Below are positions 1 through 9,153 of a stretch of DNA of 64,000 bases, in pieces (within the stretch, counting starts at the first letter, position 1; each line of letters starts with the position of its first letter). The DNA lies in the NCBI RefSeq assembly GCF_025506275.1, contig NZ_QYCP01000087.1:1-64000 (forward strand), given 5' to 3'. Source of the stretch: Brevibacterium permense. Its GTDB lineage: Bacteria; Actinomycetota; Actinomycetes; Actinomycetales; Brevibacteriaceae. The position numbers were made by a program, and so were the translations under genes. The notes under the pieces are model-generated. The model did no database searches, had not been told where the DNA came from, and saw only the letters and a program-made list of their open reading frames with translations.

Positions 1-31
1 CGCGCGAGGTTGCTGAGCCGCCGTCAGGTAG
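1..31. repeat. 56-bp palindrome family, copy 1 (truncated by window edge)
   Basis: These 31 bases equal the last 31 bases of the complete copy at 37527-37582, so the window starts inside the palindrome. The flanking TAATTA, read on the minus strand, carries the putA stop codon (TAA at 37-35). See the finding on this family. Confidence 0.9.
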
Positions 32-34
32 TAA

Positions 35-3000
35 TTAGGAGGTGAGGGTGGCGGCGAGCTCGTGGAAGTCGCGGCTCGGGTTGCCGAAGCGGTGCAGAGT
101 CATCGACACCGCCTGCTCCTGCACGTAATACCGCAGCTCCACCCGCCCCGAGGTGGTCACCGGCTCATCGATGATCGCAACCTCCGGGCGAGGCGCGGCC
201 GCGGCCAGCAGTTCGTCCTCGAACCGACCGAGGACGCGGATGCGGGCACCCACCGTGTCGTCGTAGCGACCCTGTCCGACCATCTCGGCGAACTGATCCG
301 CCGACTCCGTGCGGGCGGGGACACCGGCGTTCGTGACGGCGATCTTCACCTCGGCGGGCACATCCTCGGCGACGGACAGCTGCACCGTCGACCCCACCGT
401 GGTGGCGGCGTGGAGCGAGCGTTCAAGATCGAACAGGCTTGCCTCGGCGGTGACGCGCAAGGTGACCGGCCGAGGACGGTAGCGGAAGATGTTCGCCTCC
501 GCGCGCAGTCCCGTGTGGTCCTTCGCCGCACCGAATTCGGCCTCGAACCAGCGCTTGTCATCGGCCTTGGCCGCCTCGAGGTCCTGGCTGCCGTCATCGG
601 CGAAGTGGCCGAAGAGCATGAGATAGTTCGGACCTCCGGCCTTCGAACCCAGGCCGACCGAGGACTGCTTCCAGCCGCCGAACGACTGCCGACGCACGAT
701 CGCACCGGTGATTCCGCGGTTGACGTAGGCATTGCCGACCTCGACGCGGTCGAGCCAGGTGGCGACCTCCTCGGGGTCGAGGGAATGGATGCCGCCGGTG
801 AGGCCGAAGTCCACGGCGTTCTGGAACTCGATGGCCTCATCGAGGTCCTTCGCATGCATGAGACCGAGCACCGGACCGAAGACCTCGGTGAGGTGGAAGA
901 AGGAACCGGGCTTGACCCCGTCCTTGATTCCCGGGCTCCACAGCCGCCCCGAATCGTCGAGCTGCTTGGGCTCGAGCAGCCAGGATTCGCCGGGTTCGAG
1001 CGTCGTCAGTGCACGACGCAGCTTGTCCGAGGGATCCTCTGTCAGCGGGCCCATGGTCGATGCGAGATTCGACGGCCAATCGACGACCATCGACGAGGCG
1101 GCATCGATGAGCTGGCGACGGTAGCGCTCGGAATCGTAGGTCGAACCGACCATGATGCCCAACGAGGCGGCCGAGCACTTCTGTCCGGCATGTCCGAAGG
1201 CCGAGTACACGAGGTCGGCCATGGCAAGGTCTCGGTCCGCCGCAGGGGTGATGACCAAGGCGTTCTTGCCCGAGGTCTCCGCATTGACGTGGAGTTCGGG
1301 TCGGAAGGACTTGAACATCGCCGCGGTCTCCGACGCACCGGTGAGAATGACTCGGTCGACATCGGGATGCGAAACGAGGTGCTGGCCGAGTTCCCGCTCG
1401 ACCGGAGCGCACAGCTGCAGCACGTCCTTGGGTACGCCGGCCTGCCACAGGCAGTCGATGATGAGCGCCGAACAGTGCGGGGTCGGCTTCGAGGGTTTGT
1501 GGATGACAGCGGATCCCGCCGCCAGCGCAGCTACGGTGCCGCCGGTGGGAATGGCCACGGGGAAGTTCCACGGGGGAGTGATGACGACCATCTCATCGGG
1601 AGTGAAGGTCGCACCGTCGAGGCTCTCGAGCTCGAGCGAGTTCAGCGCGTAGTAGCGGATGAAGTCGATGGCCTCGGACACCTCGGGATCGGACTGCGAC
1701 GGCATCTTGCCGACCTCGGCGGCCTCGACGGCGATGAACTCGCCGCGACGGGCAGCGAAGATGTCCGCGGCCCGGTGGAGGATCTCGGCGCGACCGGCGG
1801 CGCCGAGGGCCCGCCAGCCGGCAGCCGCGGCGCGACCGCGGGCGATCATCTCATCGAGTTCGTCCGCGGATTCGACCTTGGGTGCGTTCGGACGATCGTC
1901 GAGGTAGCCGGGGGCGGTCGCCTCGGCGATGATGCCGCGCACCCACTCCTGGTTGGCCGGAAGGGACGGGTCGGTGTCGGGCTCATTGAAGAACTGGGTC
2001 GGCACCACGGTCTCGCCGAGTGTTTCGGTCGACCGGTTCTGGTGGCGGTTCGGGGCCGGCGCGGTCTCGCCCTCGGCGTCGAGGATCGATTCGAGCTGGT
2101 TGACCGACGCGGTGAACCGGTCGGCTTCGCGCTTGAACACGTCGTTGCCGTTGGCGAGGTCGAAGATGCCTGACATGAAGTTCTCGGACGCAGAGTTCTC
2201 TTCAAGCCTGCGCACGAGGTAGGAGATCGCGACGTCGAACTCCTTCGGATGAACGGCCGGAACATAGAGAAGAAGGTCTCCGACGTCCTCGGTCACGGCG
2301 GCGGCCTGCTCGCTGGCCATGCCCTGGAGCATCTCGAACTCGACGCGGTCGGTCACGGAGCGTTCGACGGAGAGATGGTGGGCGAAGGCGATGTCGAAGA
2401 GGTTGTGCCCGGCCACGCCAATGCGCAGCCCCTTCATCCGCTCCGGGGTGAACAGCCAATGCAGGACCCGCTTGTAGTTCGCATCCGTGGACTGCTTCGA
2501 ATCGCACGTCGTTGCTGGCCAGCCCGCGATCTCGGCGTGCACGGTCTCCATCGCCAGGTTGGCTCCCTTGACGAGGCGGACCTTGATCCCGACTCCTCCG
2601 TTCTCGACACGGCGAGAAGCGAATTCGCTCAGCCGCTGCACCGCACCGAGCGCATCGGGCTGGTAGGCCTGGATGACGATTCCGGCCTCGAGATCCTTGA
2701 ACTCCGGTTCGGAGAGCAGACGAATGAACACCGCGATCGTCAGCTCGAGGTCCTGGTACTCCTCCATGTCGAGGTTGACGAACTTCGCTCCGGTCGGGGC
2801 CTTCGCGGCCTGCTGGTAGAGCGGACGGAGGCGGTCGACGACATAATCGACGGTCTCGTCGAAGGCCCACATCGAGATCTGCGAGGCCACGGAGGAGACC
2901 TTCACCGACACGTAGTCGACATCGTCGCGGGCGAGCAGCCGGTGGGTCTGCTCCAGGTGGTTGTCGGCTTCGCCGTCACCGAGCACGGCCTCGCCGAGGA

Positions 3001-3478
3001 GGTTGATGTTAAGCCGGTGACCATCGGCGGTGAGGGCGGCGACGGTCTTGCCGAACTGCTTGTCCCGGGCGTCGACGACCATGTGGCCGACCATCTGACG
3101 CAGGCGAGTGCGGGCGGCGGGCACGACGACCTGCGGGGCGATCTTGGCCAGTGCGGCACCGGCCTTGATCTGCGCACGATCGAGGTACGACATGGTCTCA
3201 GGTGCCAGCTTGCCGACCTCGGCCAAGGCGTCGGCGGCGGCGTGGACATCATCGGTGCGCACGACCCGATCGACGAACCCGACGGTGAAGTCGAGGCCGT
3301 TGTCGTCGGAGAGGACGGCGGAGAGTCGTTCGGCCGCGGGGTTCTTCGCCGTTGTCATCGACGTCGACACTCGCAGCCACCGGCGGACGGTGTCGATCGA
3401 CTGGGCAGTGAGCGTGGCGAGGTCGGTTTCGGTGTGCAGCAACTGTGCTCCTTCGGTGCTCGGATTCGGTGCTCTCAC
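35..3478 (-). CDS. putA: Bifunctional proline dehydrogenase / delta-1-pyrroline-5-carboxylate dehydrogenase
   Basis: Oxidises proline to P5C (FAD) and then P5C semialdehyde to glutamate (NAD+). The 1147-aa protein has a proline dehydrogenase barrel at about 60-450, with RLVKGANL at 301-308, EMLQGM at 382-387 and the substrate-binding RRLEEN at 423-428. An aldehyde dehydrogenase domain covers about 500-990: PPWNFP near 635-640, the general-base glutamate E734 in NAETSGKN and the nucleophile C768 in GQKCSA. A C-terminal extension of about 150 residues resembles that of long PutA proteins. There is no N-terminal ribbon-helix-helix domain, so it should not repress its own gene. It is divergent from the regulator at 3597, a plausible controller. 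The stop codon lies inside the flank of the palindrome at 1-31. Confidence 0.96.
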   Translation of the reverse strand: MRAPNPSTEGAQLLHTETDLATLTAQSIDTVRRWLRVSTSMTTAKNPAAERLSAVLSDDNGLDFTVGFVDRVVRTDDVHAAADALAEVGKLAPETMSYLDRAQIKAGAALAKIAPQVVVPAARTRLRQMVGHMVVDARDKQFGKTVAALTADGHRLNINLLGEAVLGDGEADNHLEQTHRLLARDDVDYVSVKVSSVASQISMWAFDETVDYVVDRLRPLYQQAAKAPTGAKFVNLDMEEYQDLELTIAVFIRLLSEPEFKDLEAGIVIQAYQPDALGAVQRLSEFASRRVENGGVGIKVRLVKGANLAMETVHAEIAGWPATTCDSKQSTDANYKRVLHWLFTPERMKGLRIGVAGHNLFDIAFAHHLSVERSVTDRVEFEMLQGMASEQAAAVTEDVGDLLLYVPAVHPKEFDVAISYLVRRLEENSASENFMSGIFDLANGNDVFKREADRFTASVNQLESILDAEGETAPAPNRHQNRSTETLGETVVPTQFFNEPDTDPSLPANQEWVRGIIAEATAPGYLDDRPNAPKVESADELDEMIARGRAAAAGWRALGAAGRAEILHRAADIFAARRGEFIAVEAAEVGKMPSQSDPEVSEAIDFIRYYALNSLELESLDGATFTPDEMVVITPPWNFPVAIPTGGTVAALAAGSAVIHKPSKPTPHCSALIIDCLWQAGVPKDVLQLCAPVERELGQHLVSHPDVDRVILTGASETAAMFKSFRPELHVNAETSGKNALVITPAADRDLAMADLVYSAFGHAGQKCSAASLGIMVGSTYDSERYRRQLIDAASSMVVDWPSNLASTMGPLTEDPSDKLRRALTTLEPGESWLLEPKQLDDSGRLWSPGIKDGVKPGSFFHLTEVFGPVLGLMHAKDLDEAIEFQNAVDFGLTGGIHSLDPEEVATWLDRVEVGNAYVNRGITGAIVRRQSFGGWKQSSVGLGSKAGGPNYLMLFGHFADDGSQDLEAAKADDKRWFEAEFGAAKDHTGLRAEANIFRYRPRPVTLRVTAEASLFDLERSLHAATTVGSTVQLSVAEDVPAEVKIAVTNAGVPARTESADQFAEMVGQGRYDDTVGARIRVLGRFEDELLAAAAPRPEVAIIDEPVTTSGRVELRYYVQEQAVSMTLHRFGNPSRDFHELAATLTS

Positions 3479-3569
3479 GCGTCGGCGCTGACCGTGGAAC
3501 CTGGGTGTGAGATCAGTATGCGCCGCCGAAATCCGGGGGTGAAGAGGTGGAGCCGACCGCTGGGAACGT

Positions 3570-3582
3570 TTGAGTCAGAAGT
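3570..3582. promoter_or_regulatory. 13-bp site upstream of the fusion regulator (putA side)
   Basis: TTGAGTCAGAAGT lies between divergent putA and the regulator. The same 13 bases occur inverted at 4416-4428, at an internal ATG of the regulator. A -10-like TAAGAT (3585-3590) follows, six bases before the ATG at 3597. An autoregulatory operator is an inference. Confidence 0.45.
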
Positions 3583-3596
3583 CATAAGATAGAGGG

Positions 3597-5138
3597 ATGT
3601 ATTCCGCTGAGTTCCGCCGAGACGCCGTGGCGCTCCTGGCGACGTCGACCCTCGCCGAGGCTGCCGCGCGCACGGGAGCATCATCGTCGACCCTGCGTCG
3701 TTGGGCGAGCCGATCCGACCTCGCGGATCGTCCCCGCAGCGGCCGCCCGCCGATTCAGGAGACCGCCGATCGGGTCGTCGAAGCCCTCGTCGCGACCGCG
3801 GGGGCCAGGATCTCCGGACGGGACTATTCGACCCGTGCCCTGGCCGAGGCGACGGGGTTGAGCCAGAGCATCGTCTCCCGTTCCGTGCGGGCACTGACGA
3901 TCCCCGTCGCCGAGGTGGCCGGCGGCTCTGAGCTCATCCTCGCTGCCAGTGGGTTTCCCCTCGTCATCGTCGGTATTCGCAGAAATGATGCAGGTGGGGA
4001 AGGCCCTCGCGGAGAGTCCGCGACGATTGTGCCGCCTCGGCGGATCCAGCGGCGCATCGCGGGAATCACCGCGGCCCTGCGCACCGCGGGCGTCGGGCGG
4101 TGGGCGCAGCGCTTCGACAGCGAGCATCGGCAGGTGCCCACCGCCGAACTGCTCGCCCGGCTCGACGGTGATGGTGACTTCCTCGTCTTCGACCCCCTCG
4201 GCGAGGTTCCTGACGATCTCTCCGACGGGGCGGGAACCCGGGTGAGGGCGTGCGCGGATTTCGATGATTTCGTCAGCGCACTCAAGAGCCGCCTCGGCGA
4301 GTGTCAGGACATCCCCGGGGCCCTGCTCGATCTGCTCGCCGACCGCGTCCGGAACGGACTCGAAGGTGTGCTGTGGTTGGAATCGGCCCCGTACGAGCCT
4401 CAGAGAAGTTCCATTACTTCTGACTCAATGGAGATATCGTCGTGGCTGCCGAAGGAGACCCGATCGATCACCGAGCATCTGGCGATCGCTTTGCGCGAGG
4501 AGATCATCGACTCCGGCTACGAACCCGGAGACCGGATCAATCCGCGCCTGCTCTCCCGCCGAATGCAGGTGCCCAGGGCGTCGGTCGATGCGGCGCTGCG
4601 AAGGATGGTCGATGACAAACTGCTCGACGGATCCCGTGGCGGCGCGCGGATTCCTTTGATCACGACCGTCGACGTGCTCGACCTCTACGCCGCGCGCATG
4701 GCCATCGGGGAGGTGGTGCTCAGGTCCCTGGCCCTGCGTCCTCAGCGCTACCTCGTGCCGGTGCAGCTGGCCCTGCGACAGGTCGAAGCCTCGGCGCCGA
4801 CGCGCAGCGGAATCGATGTCGAGGACGCCGACCTCCACTTCCAACAGGAGCTGGCCCGTGCTTCGGGCCTGCGGGAATCGGCCCGCGCCTTCGAAGCCCT
4901 GACTCTGCGGCTGCGCCTGTTCATCTCCATCTTGCAGCTCGACTATTCTCCGGCCAGCGACCGAATCGTCAGTGACGATCGGGCCATGTTCCGTGCGCTC
5001 AGCAGGGCGGATGCGAAGACGGCGATCGAGGTCTGGCGCGGCAAGGTCGACAACGCGGTGAGACATATGGCCGGTCTGCTGGGCAGGCGGCGCTTCGACC
5101 AGGAGCTGTGGACCCAACTGACCCGCAGCCTCGGTTGA
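3597..5138 (+). CDS. Multi-HTH transcriptional regulator with C-terminal GntR/FCD module
   Basis: This 513-aa regulator has an uncommon layout. Residues 1-40 resemble the transposase OrfA-type helix-turn-helix (YSAEFRRDAVALL, then TGASSSTLRRWASR). Residues 60-105 look like a second HTH (STRALAEATGLSQSIVSRSV). Residues 110-270 are a region I do not recognise. From residue 278 to the end there is a GntR winged helix (SITEHLAIALREEIIDSGY, PRASVDAALRRM) plus an all-helical FCD-like ligand domain. The internal Met278 (ATG at 4428) would start a normal-length GntR protein of 236 aa. The position divergent from putA suggests control of proline use, which is inference. No frameshift is visible; this is one open frame. 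Confidence 0.75.
   Translation: MYSAEFRRDAVALLATSTLAEAAARTGASSSTLRRWASRSDLADRPRSGRPPIQETADRVVEALVATAGARISGRDYSTRALAEATGLSQSIVSRSVRALTIPVAEVAGGSELILAASGFPLVIVGIRRNDAGGEGPRGESATIVPPRRIQRRIAGITAALRTAGVGRWAQRFDSEHRQVPTAELLARLDGDGDFLVFDPLGEVPDDLSDGAGTRVRACADFDDFVSALKSRLGECQDIPGALLDLLADRVRNGLEGVLWLESAPYEPQRSSITSDSMEISSWLPKETRSITEHLAIALREEIIDSGYEPGDRINPRLLSRRMQVPRASVDAALRRMVDDKLLDGSRGGARIPLITTVDVLDLYAARMAIGEVVLRSLALRPQRYLVPVQLALRQVEASAPTRSGIDVEDADLHFQQELARASGLRESARAFEALTLRLRLFISILQLDYSPASDRIVSDDRAMFRALSRADAKTAIEVWRGKVDNAVRHMAGLLGRRRFDQELWTQLTRSLG
4416..4428. promoter_or_regulatory. Inverted copy of the 13-bp site at an internal start codon
   Basis: ACTTCTGACTCAA is the exact reverse complement of 3570-3582. 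Its last base is the first base of an in-frame ATG (4428-4430), where the GntR-like half begins. Here it is also bracketed by CCATT and AATGG arms (4411-4415 and 4427-4431). Function not known. Confidence 0.4.
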
Positions 5139-5177
5139 GTGCGGAAGCCGGGACCCGCCTCGGCGGTGGTCGTGGTC

Positions 5178-5183
5178 TATATT
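5178..5183 (+). promoter_or_regulatory. -10 element of a probable leaderless udk promoter
   Basis: TATATT is followed by six bases and then the GTG at 5190. No Shine-Dalgarno sequence is visible. This spacing fits transcription starting at or next to the start codon. Confidence 0.45.
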
Positions 5184-5189
5184 TGTGCC

Positions 5190-5801
5190 GTGGAGACTTT
5201 GGTTGTGGGCGTGGCCGGCGGAACCGGCAGCGGAAAGACGACGCTGACTCAGGCGCTGTTGGACAAGTGCGAAGGACCGCCGTCCGTGCTCTTCCACGAC
5301 AACTACTACAAACGGCGCGACGAACTCACCTACGAGGAGCGCGAGAAGGTCAACTACGACGATCTCGACGCCTTCGACAATGACCTCTTCGTCGACCATC
5401 TGACCGCGCTGCGGAACTCCGAAGCGGTCGACAGCCCCGTCTACGACTTCTCGATCCACAACCGCAGCGACGAGACGACGCGCGTCGAACCCGCGCCGGT
5501 CATCATCGTCGAAGGCATCCTCATCTTCGCCGAACCGCGCATCTGCCGCCTGCTCGACATCAAGCTCTTCGTCGACACCGACGCCGATGTGCGCCTGCTG
5601 CGCCGGATCAAACGCGATGTCGTCGACCGCGGGCGGACGCTGCAGTCGGTGGAGGATCAGTACTTGGGCACGGTCAAGCCGATGCACGAACTCTACGTCG
5701 AGCCGTCGAAGCGCAATGCCGACCTCATCATCCCCGACGGCGGCCACAACATCGTCGCCATGGACATGATCCTCAACCGCATCCAGCGCGGAGTCGCCTG
5801 A
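5190..5801 (+). CDS. udk: Uridine kinase
   Basis: Phosphorylates uridine and cytidine to UMP and CMP in pyrimidine salvage. The protein starts METLVVGVAGGTGSGKTTL, a Walker A P-loop. It continues with the substrate loop HDNYYKRRDELTYEE, then NYDDLDAFD, and the lid arginines RRIKRDVVDRGRT. The frame is open back to a GTG at 5139, but the family begins at METL and the extra 17 residues are not family-like. I therefore place the start at GTG 5190, giving 203 aa, a normal length. It stands alone after the upstream regulator. The upp gene at 27748 covers the uracil branch of the same salvage. Confidence 0.9.
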   Translation: METLVVGVAGGTGSGKTTLTQALLDKCEGPPSVLFHDNYYKRRDELTYEEREKVNYDDLDAFDNDLFVDHLTALRNSEAVDSPVYDFSIHNRSDETTRVEPAPVIIVEGILIFAEPRICRLLDIKLFVDTDADVRLLRRIKRDVVDRGRTLQSVEDQYLGTVKPMHELYVEPSKRNADLIIPDGGHNIVAMDMILNRIQRGVA

Positions 5802-5887
5802 GTCGGAAATAGGGTCTGACCTGGCTGTATTGGGTCTTTCGGGGCCGTTCGCGAAGTCGTGTCAGTGCCGGCGGGTACCGTTTTCAT

Positions 5888-7501
5888 ATGGACGTCGACT
5901 CCGCACGGGAACCAGCGCCGGTTCTTTATCCGCTGACCGAGATCGCTCGGTTCGGTGAGCTCCTGCGCGGTCTCGACCCAGGCGGCACCGAGGCGGAGAC
6001 TCTCGAGCGGATCACTGCGCTCGAAGAGCTCAAGTCTGCCGTCGTCGCCGCACAGTCGCGGGAGGCAGTGGCGTTCGAAGCGCTGCGCATCGAGCGGGAC
6101 CGGCTCAACCGGGTGCCCGCGCTCGACTGCGGAAAACGTGCCGGAGACGAGGTCGGGCTGGCGAAAAAGGTCTCGCCCGGATCGGGGCGGAAGTTCCTCA
6201 GCACCGCCCGCTCGATCGTCATCGGCATGCCCAATACCTTCAAAGCCCTGTCCAAGGGGGAGATCTCCGAGGACAAGGCGCGCATCATGGTCGATGAGAC
6301 CGCGGTCCTCGCCGGCGCCGATCGGCGCAAGGTGGACACGCGGATGAAGCGCAGTCTGGGACCGACCGGGCTGCGCAGCCTGCGGGCCGAAGTGCGTGCG
6401 CTCAGCGCGGAGATGGACGCCGAGGCGGCCGCGAAGCGGGCAGCGAAAGCTGAGTCCAATCGTCGTGTGAATCTGACCGTGATCGATGACGGAATGGCGA
6501 GGATCTCTGCAATCCTGCCGTTGACTCAGGCCGTCGCCGCCTATGAAAGTCTCCGGGCCGGCACCGAGTCGATCACTGCCGCCGGTGACGCAGGCGGGCG
6601 GAATCGCCGGCAGGTGCTCGCCGACACCTTCGTCGAACGATTGAGCGGCCAAACGAGTGCGACGGCGGTGCCTGCGGAGATCCATGTGCTCGTCGAGGCC
6701 GAATCCCTGCTCTCGGACGGGCTCGTACCAGCCTGGATGCCCGGGTTCGGACCGCTGCCGGCGCAGACGGCACGGAAGTTCATCGCCGCAAACGAAGCAA
6801 AGATGTTCATCAGCCGGATCTTCACTCGTCCCGACGACGGGCAGTTGGTGGGGATGGATGCGAAGAGTCGGGAGTTCACCGGCCGACTGCGGCAGATGAT
6901 CACCTTCCGCGACGATGTGTGCCGGACACCGTGGTGCGACGCCCCGATCCGGCATGCAGATCATGCCCTTCCTGTTGCCGCTGGCGGAGCCACCACCTGG
7001 GAGAACGGTTCCGGACTGTGTGCCTCCTGCAATTACGCGAAGGAGCATCCCGGGTGGAAGCATGAGGCCACAGCGGACGGGCTGCGCGTCACCACGCCGA
7101 GCGGACGATCCTACGAGGTGACCACGCCCGCGGTGGTCCGCCGCATGCGGTTCCCGCGTCCCGAAGCGGTGTCCGAATCGGGTGGTTCGCCACCGGGGCC
7201 GGATTGGCGGCAGACCTTCTCCCGTTTCCTCGAACCGGATAGGGATAAGGCCAGGAGAGTCGGCGAAGAGGCTGGCACAGACGAACCGCAAGAGGCGGCT
7301 CAGCCGGACCAGCCGGTCGAATATCAGACGATCGAACCGAAGTGCGTGCTGCCCGAGCAGCTGCCACCGCGCTATTGCACTCGTGCCGAGAAGATCGCCG
7401 GTTGGCGCAGCCGCAATGCGCACCGGCGACCGAGTGCACAGGACTGCAAAGGCAGCCCGGTCGAAAGTCACTTGGTTCGGATGGTGTTCGGTCCCGACTG
7501 A
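5888..7501 (+). CDS. DUF222 / 13E12-type HNH endonuclease-like protein
   Basis: The 537-aa protein has a long helical DUF222-like N-terminal region (about 20-300) followed by an HNH module at about 345-390: CRTPWC, then IRHADHALPVAAGG and NGSGLCASCNYAKEHPGW, with the four cysteines and the histidines of the fold. Such proteins occur in many paralogues in actinobacteria and are usually annotated as HNH endonucleases; their role is not established. A polar tail of about 130 residues follows. It stands alone, with no recognisable partner gene, next to a decaying gene array. Confidence 0.85.
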   Translation: MDVDSAREPAPVLYPLTEIARFGELLRGLDPGGTEAETLERITALEELKSAVVAAQSREAVAFEALRIERDRLNRVPALDCGKRAGDEVGLAKKVSPGSGRKFLSTARSIVIGMPNTFKALSKGEISEDKARIMVDETAVLAGADRRKVDTRMKRSLGPTGLRSLRAEVRALSAEMDAEAAAKRAAKAESNRRVNLTVIDDGMARISAILPLTQAVAAYESLRAGTESITAAGDAGGRNRRQVLADTFVERLSGQTSATAVPAEIHVLVEAESLLSDGLVPAWMPGFGPLPAQTARKFIAANEAKMFISRIFTRPDDGQLVGMDAKSREFTGRLRQMITFRDDVCRTPWCDAPIRHADHALPVAAGGATTWENGSGLCASCNYAKEHPGWKHEATADGLRVTTPSGRSYEVTTPAVVRRMRFPRPEAVSESGGSPPGPDWRQTFSRFLEPDRDKARRVGEEAGTDEPQEAAQPDQPVEYQTIEPKCVLPEQLPPRYCTRAEKIAGWRSRNAHRRPSAQDCKGSPVESHLVRMVFGPD

Positions 7502-7567
7502 GCCGCGTGTCGGATCTGGAACATCGCGGGAACACCTGTCACACGGACAGTTCAGAGAATCGTAGTT

Positions 7568-8137
7568 ATGGACACGGCGGGTAAGAGCAGAAGCACACGA
7601 CTGACGACTGCGCGGGGGCGAAGTCTCAACCTCGTGGCACGTGTGCTCCCATTAGGGGCGGTCGCCTGCTGGGTGATCACGATCTTCGTGCCGGTCCTCG
7701 ACAGCGGAGGCCCCGTACCGATGCAGATCCGCGTGACGTCTCTCGGTTTCTCGCCGATCGATATGAATGACCTCGACGAGGTCTACCTCGTGCTCTGGAT
7801 CGTCATCCTCACCGGTGCGTCCACCGCTTGGCTGCTGTCCGCGTCGAAGTGGTGGTCGATCGCGGCCATCGTTCTGGGCACGGCGCTGGGACTGCGACTC
7901 CTGCAGATGGTTGCCGATCCGCCGATCATAATGTGGGACGGGCAGACGGCCGACGGTATGCCAACAGGAGGCATGGAAGTCGCCTACACGGCGGCAGGGT
8001 TCGGCCTCTGGGTACTCGGCAGCCTGCTGTTCTTCGCCGCCGGCATCTGCGGTCTGGTCGCAGCCTCCCAACAGGACCACCACCGTCGTGAACGGATCAA
8101 ACGCTGCATGTCGAAGCGCCATGGTCCCGCCACGTGA
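7568..8137 (+). CDS. Small membrane protein, intact member of a tandem array
   Basis: A 189-aa protein of unknown function with about four hydrophobic segments (about 25-45, 72-92, 97-115, 140-165). Between segments 3 and 4 it carries IMWDGQTADGMPTGGMEV, and a shorter conserved stretch IRVTSLGFSPID lies near residue 55. Both stretches recur in the two following broken copies. No family recognised. Confidence 0.6.
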   Translation: MDTAGKSRSTRLTTARGRSLNLVARVLPLGAVACWVITIFVPVLDSGGPVPMQIRVTSLGFSPIDMNDLDEVYLVLWIVILTGASTAWLLSASKWWSIAAIVLGTALGLRLLQMVADPPIIMWDGQTADGMPTGGMEVAYTAAGFGLWVLGSLLFFAAGICGLVAASQQDHHRRERIKRCMSKRHGPAT

Positions 8138-8658
8138 GGCTCGACTCAGCCGACTGCTTCTGCGATTCGTGCAAGCGCTGTCTCTGTCAGCTCTCTGCCT
8201 GTGTATCGTCATGCTGTGGGTTCCGGTGGTTGCCAGACACGTCCGAAGTGCCGCAGCCGCCGCGAATCATCGTCACTGCTCTCGGCGGACCGCCGTTCGA
8301 CTTCGAGGCGGCTCGGGGCTCGATGGTCTTGGTCGCCGTCGGCGTAGTCGTATGTGCGGCTGTTTCGCTCCTGCTCACCGTCAGGTCTCGGCCTGATTCG
8401 CACCCGTGGCCGGACGTCGTCCGGCGCATTTGGTCGGTGGGAACTCTCTTTCTGAGCGTCTGCGTCTTCCTCGTATTGGCCGACTTGTCGGCGAATCTGC
8501 CGACGATCACGTGGGACGCCGTCGATGATCGCGGACGCCCGGTCTTCGGGATGGTCGTCGCCGAACCGGCGCTGGGTGCAGGGCTTTGGACCATCTGCGG
8601 CCTCCTCGGCGACGTCAGGCGGAGGAGGGCAACACCCGCTCACTACGAGAACGCCTGA
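8121..8658 (+). pseudogene. Second paralogue of the membrane protein, frameshifted
   Basis: The first membrane segment (LCLCIVMLWVPVV) is read from ATG 8121 in one frame. The continuation (PRIIVTALGGPPFDF, then ITWDAVDDRGRPVFGM and the last membrane segment) is in the next frame, with the switch near 8230-8240. Both parts match the copy at 7568-8137. An uninterrupted 174-aa frame starting at 8134 exists, but its first 30 residues are cysteine-rich and unlike the intact copy. It is probably a pseudogene, though a sequencing error could mimic this. Confidence 0.6.
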
Positions 8659-8700
8659 AACACACCGTGGCCCCGAGGGAACCGAACACATCGCTGGGCG

Positions 8701-9134
8701 CAGCGGCTGCCGTGGGTCGCGCTCGCCTGCTGGGTGCTGATGATCGACTGACGGTGACGTCGCTCGGACGGGTACCCTTCGATCTCGCCGACCTCACCCC
8801 GGGAGTCATCCTGCCCTGAGTGGTCGTTCTCGCCTGTGCAGCGACCGTGGAACGGTTCGACACCTTTGCCCACTGGCCTCTTCTGCTGGTGGCAGTCGGA
8901 GCCGGCCTCTTCATCCTCGTCTCCACCCTCCTCAATCCACCGGCGCTGATGTGGGACGGACAGCTGCCTGACGGAACACCGACCGGAGGAATGGAAGTCG
9001 GTCGCCCGTCAATCGGCTTCGGGCTGTGGCTCATCGGCGCCGCAGCCCTCGTCGGAGCTGGGATCTGCGGACTCCTCACGCAGACCCAAAGCGACCGGCC
9101 AGCAGTCCAGGGACCACCGGCCGGAGGCGTTTGA
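8701..9134 (+). pseudogene. Third paralogue, degenerate (frameshift/deletion plus in-frame stop)
   Basis: RLPWVALACWVLMID (from 8704, one frame) matches the first membrane segment of the intact copy. LTVTSLGRVPFDLADL then continues in another frame, with the linker between them missing. That frame meets TGA at 8817-8819. The rest (LMWDGQLPDGTPTGGMEV, SIGFGLWLIGAAALVGAGICGLL) runs to 9134. Two independent lesions make this a relic. Confidence 0.75.
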
Positions 9135-9153
9135 GAACAGAATCGTTCCGAAA

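Noticed and set aside
62-2173. 703-codon open frame on the plus strand
   Set aside because: It lies wholly antisense to putA, whose domains and catalytic residues are intact. Long antisense frames are normal in high-GC DNA. The same applies to minus-strand frames over the regulator and udk (4425-5747), the HNH gene (5693-7471) and hpaE (14577-16388), and to the plus-strand frame over the monooxygenase (10018-11127).
3597-3720. Insertion sequence remnant (OrfA-like HTH)
   Set aside because: The HTH continues in frame into a regulator. There are no terminal inverted repeats, no OrfB and no target duplication.
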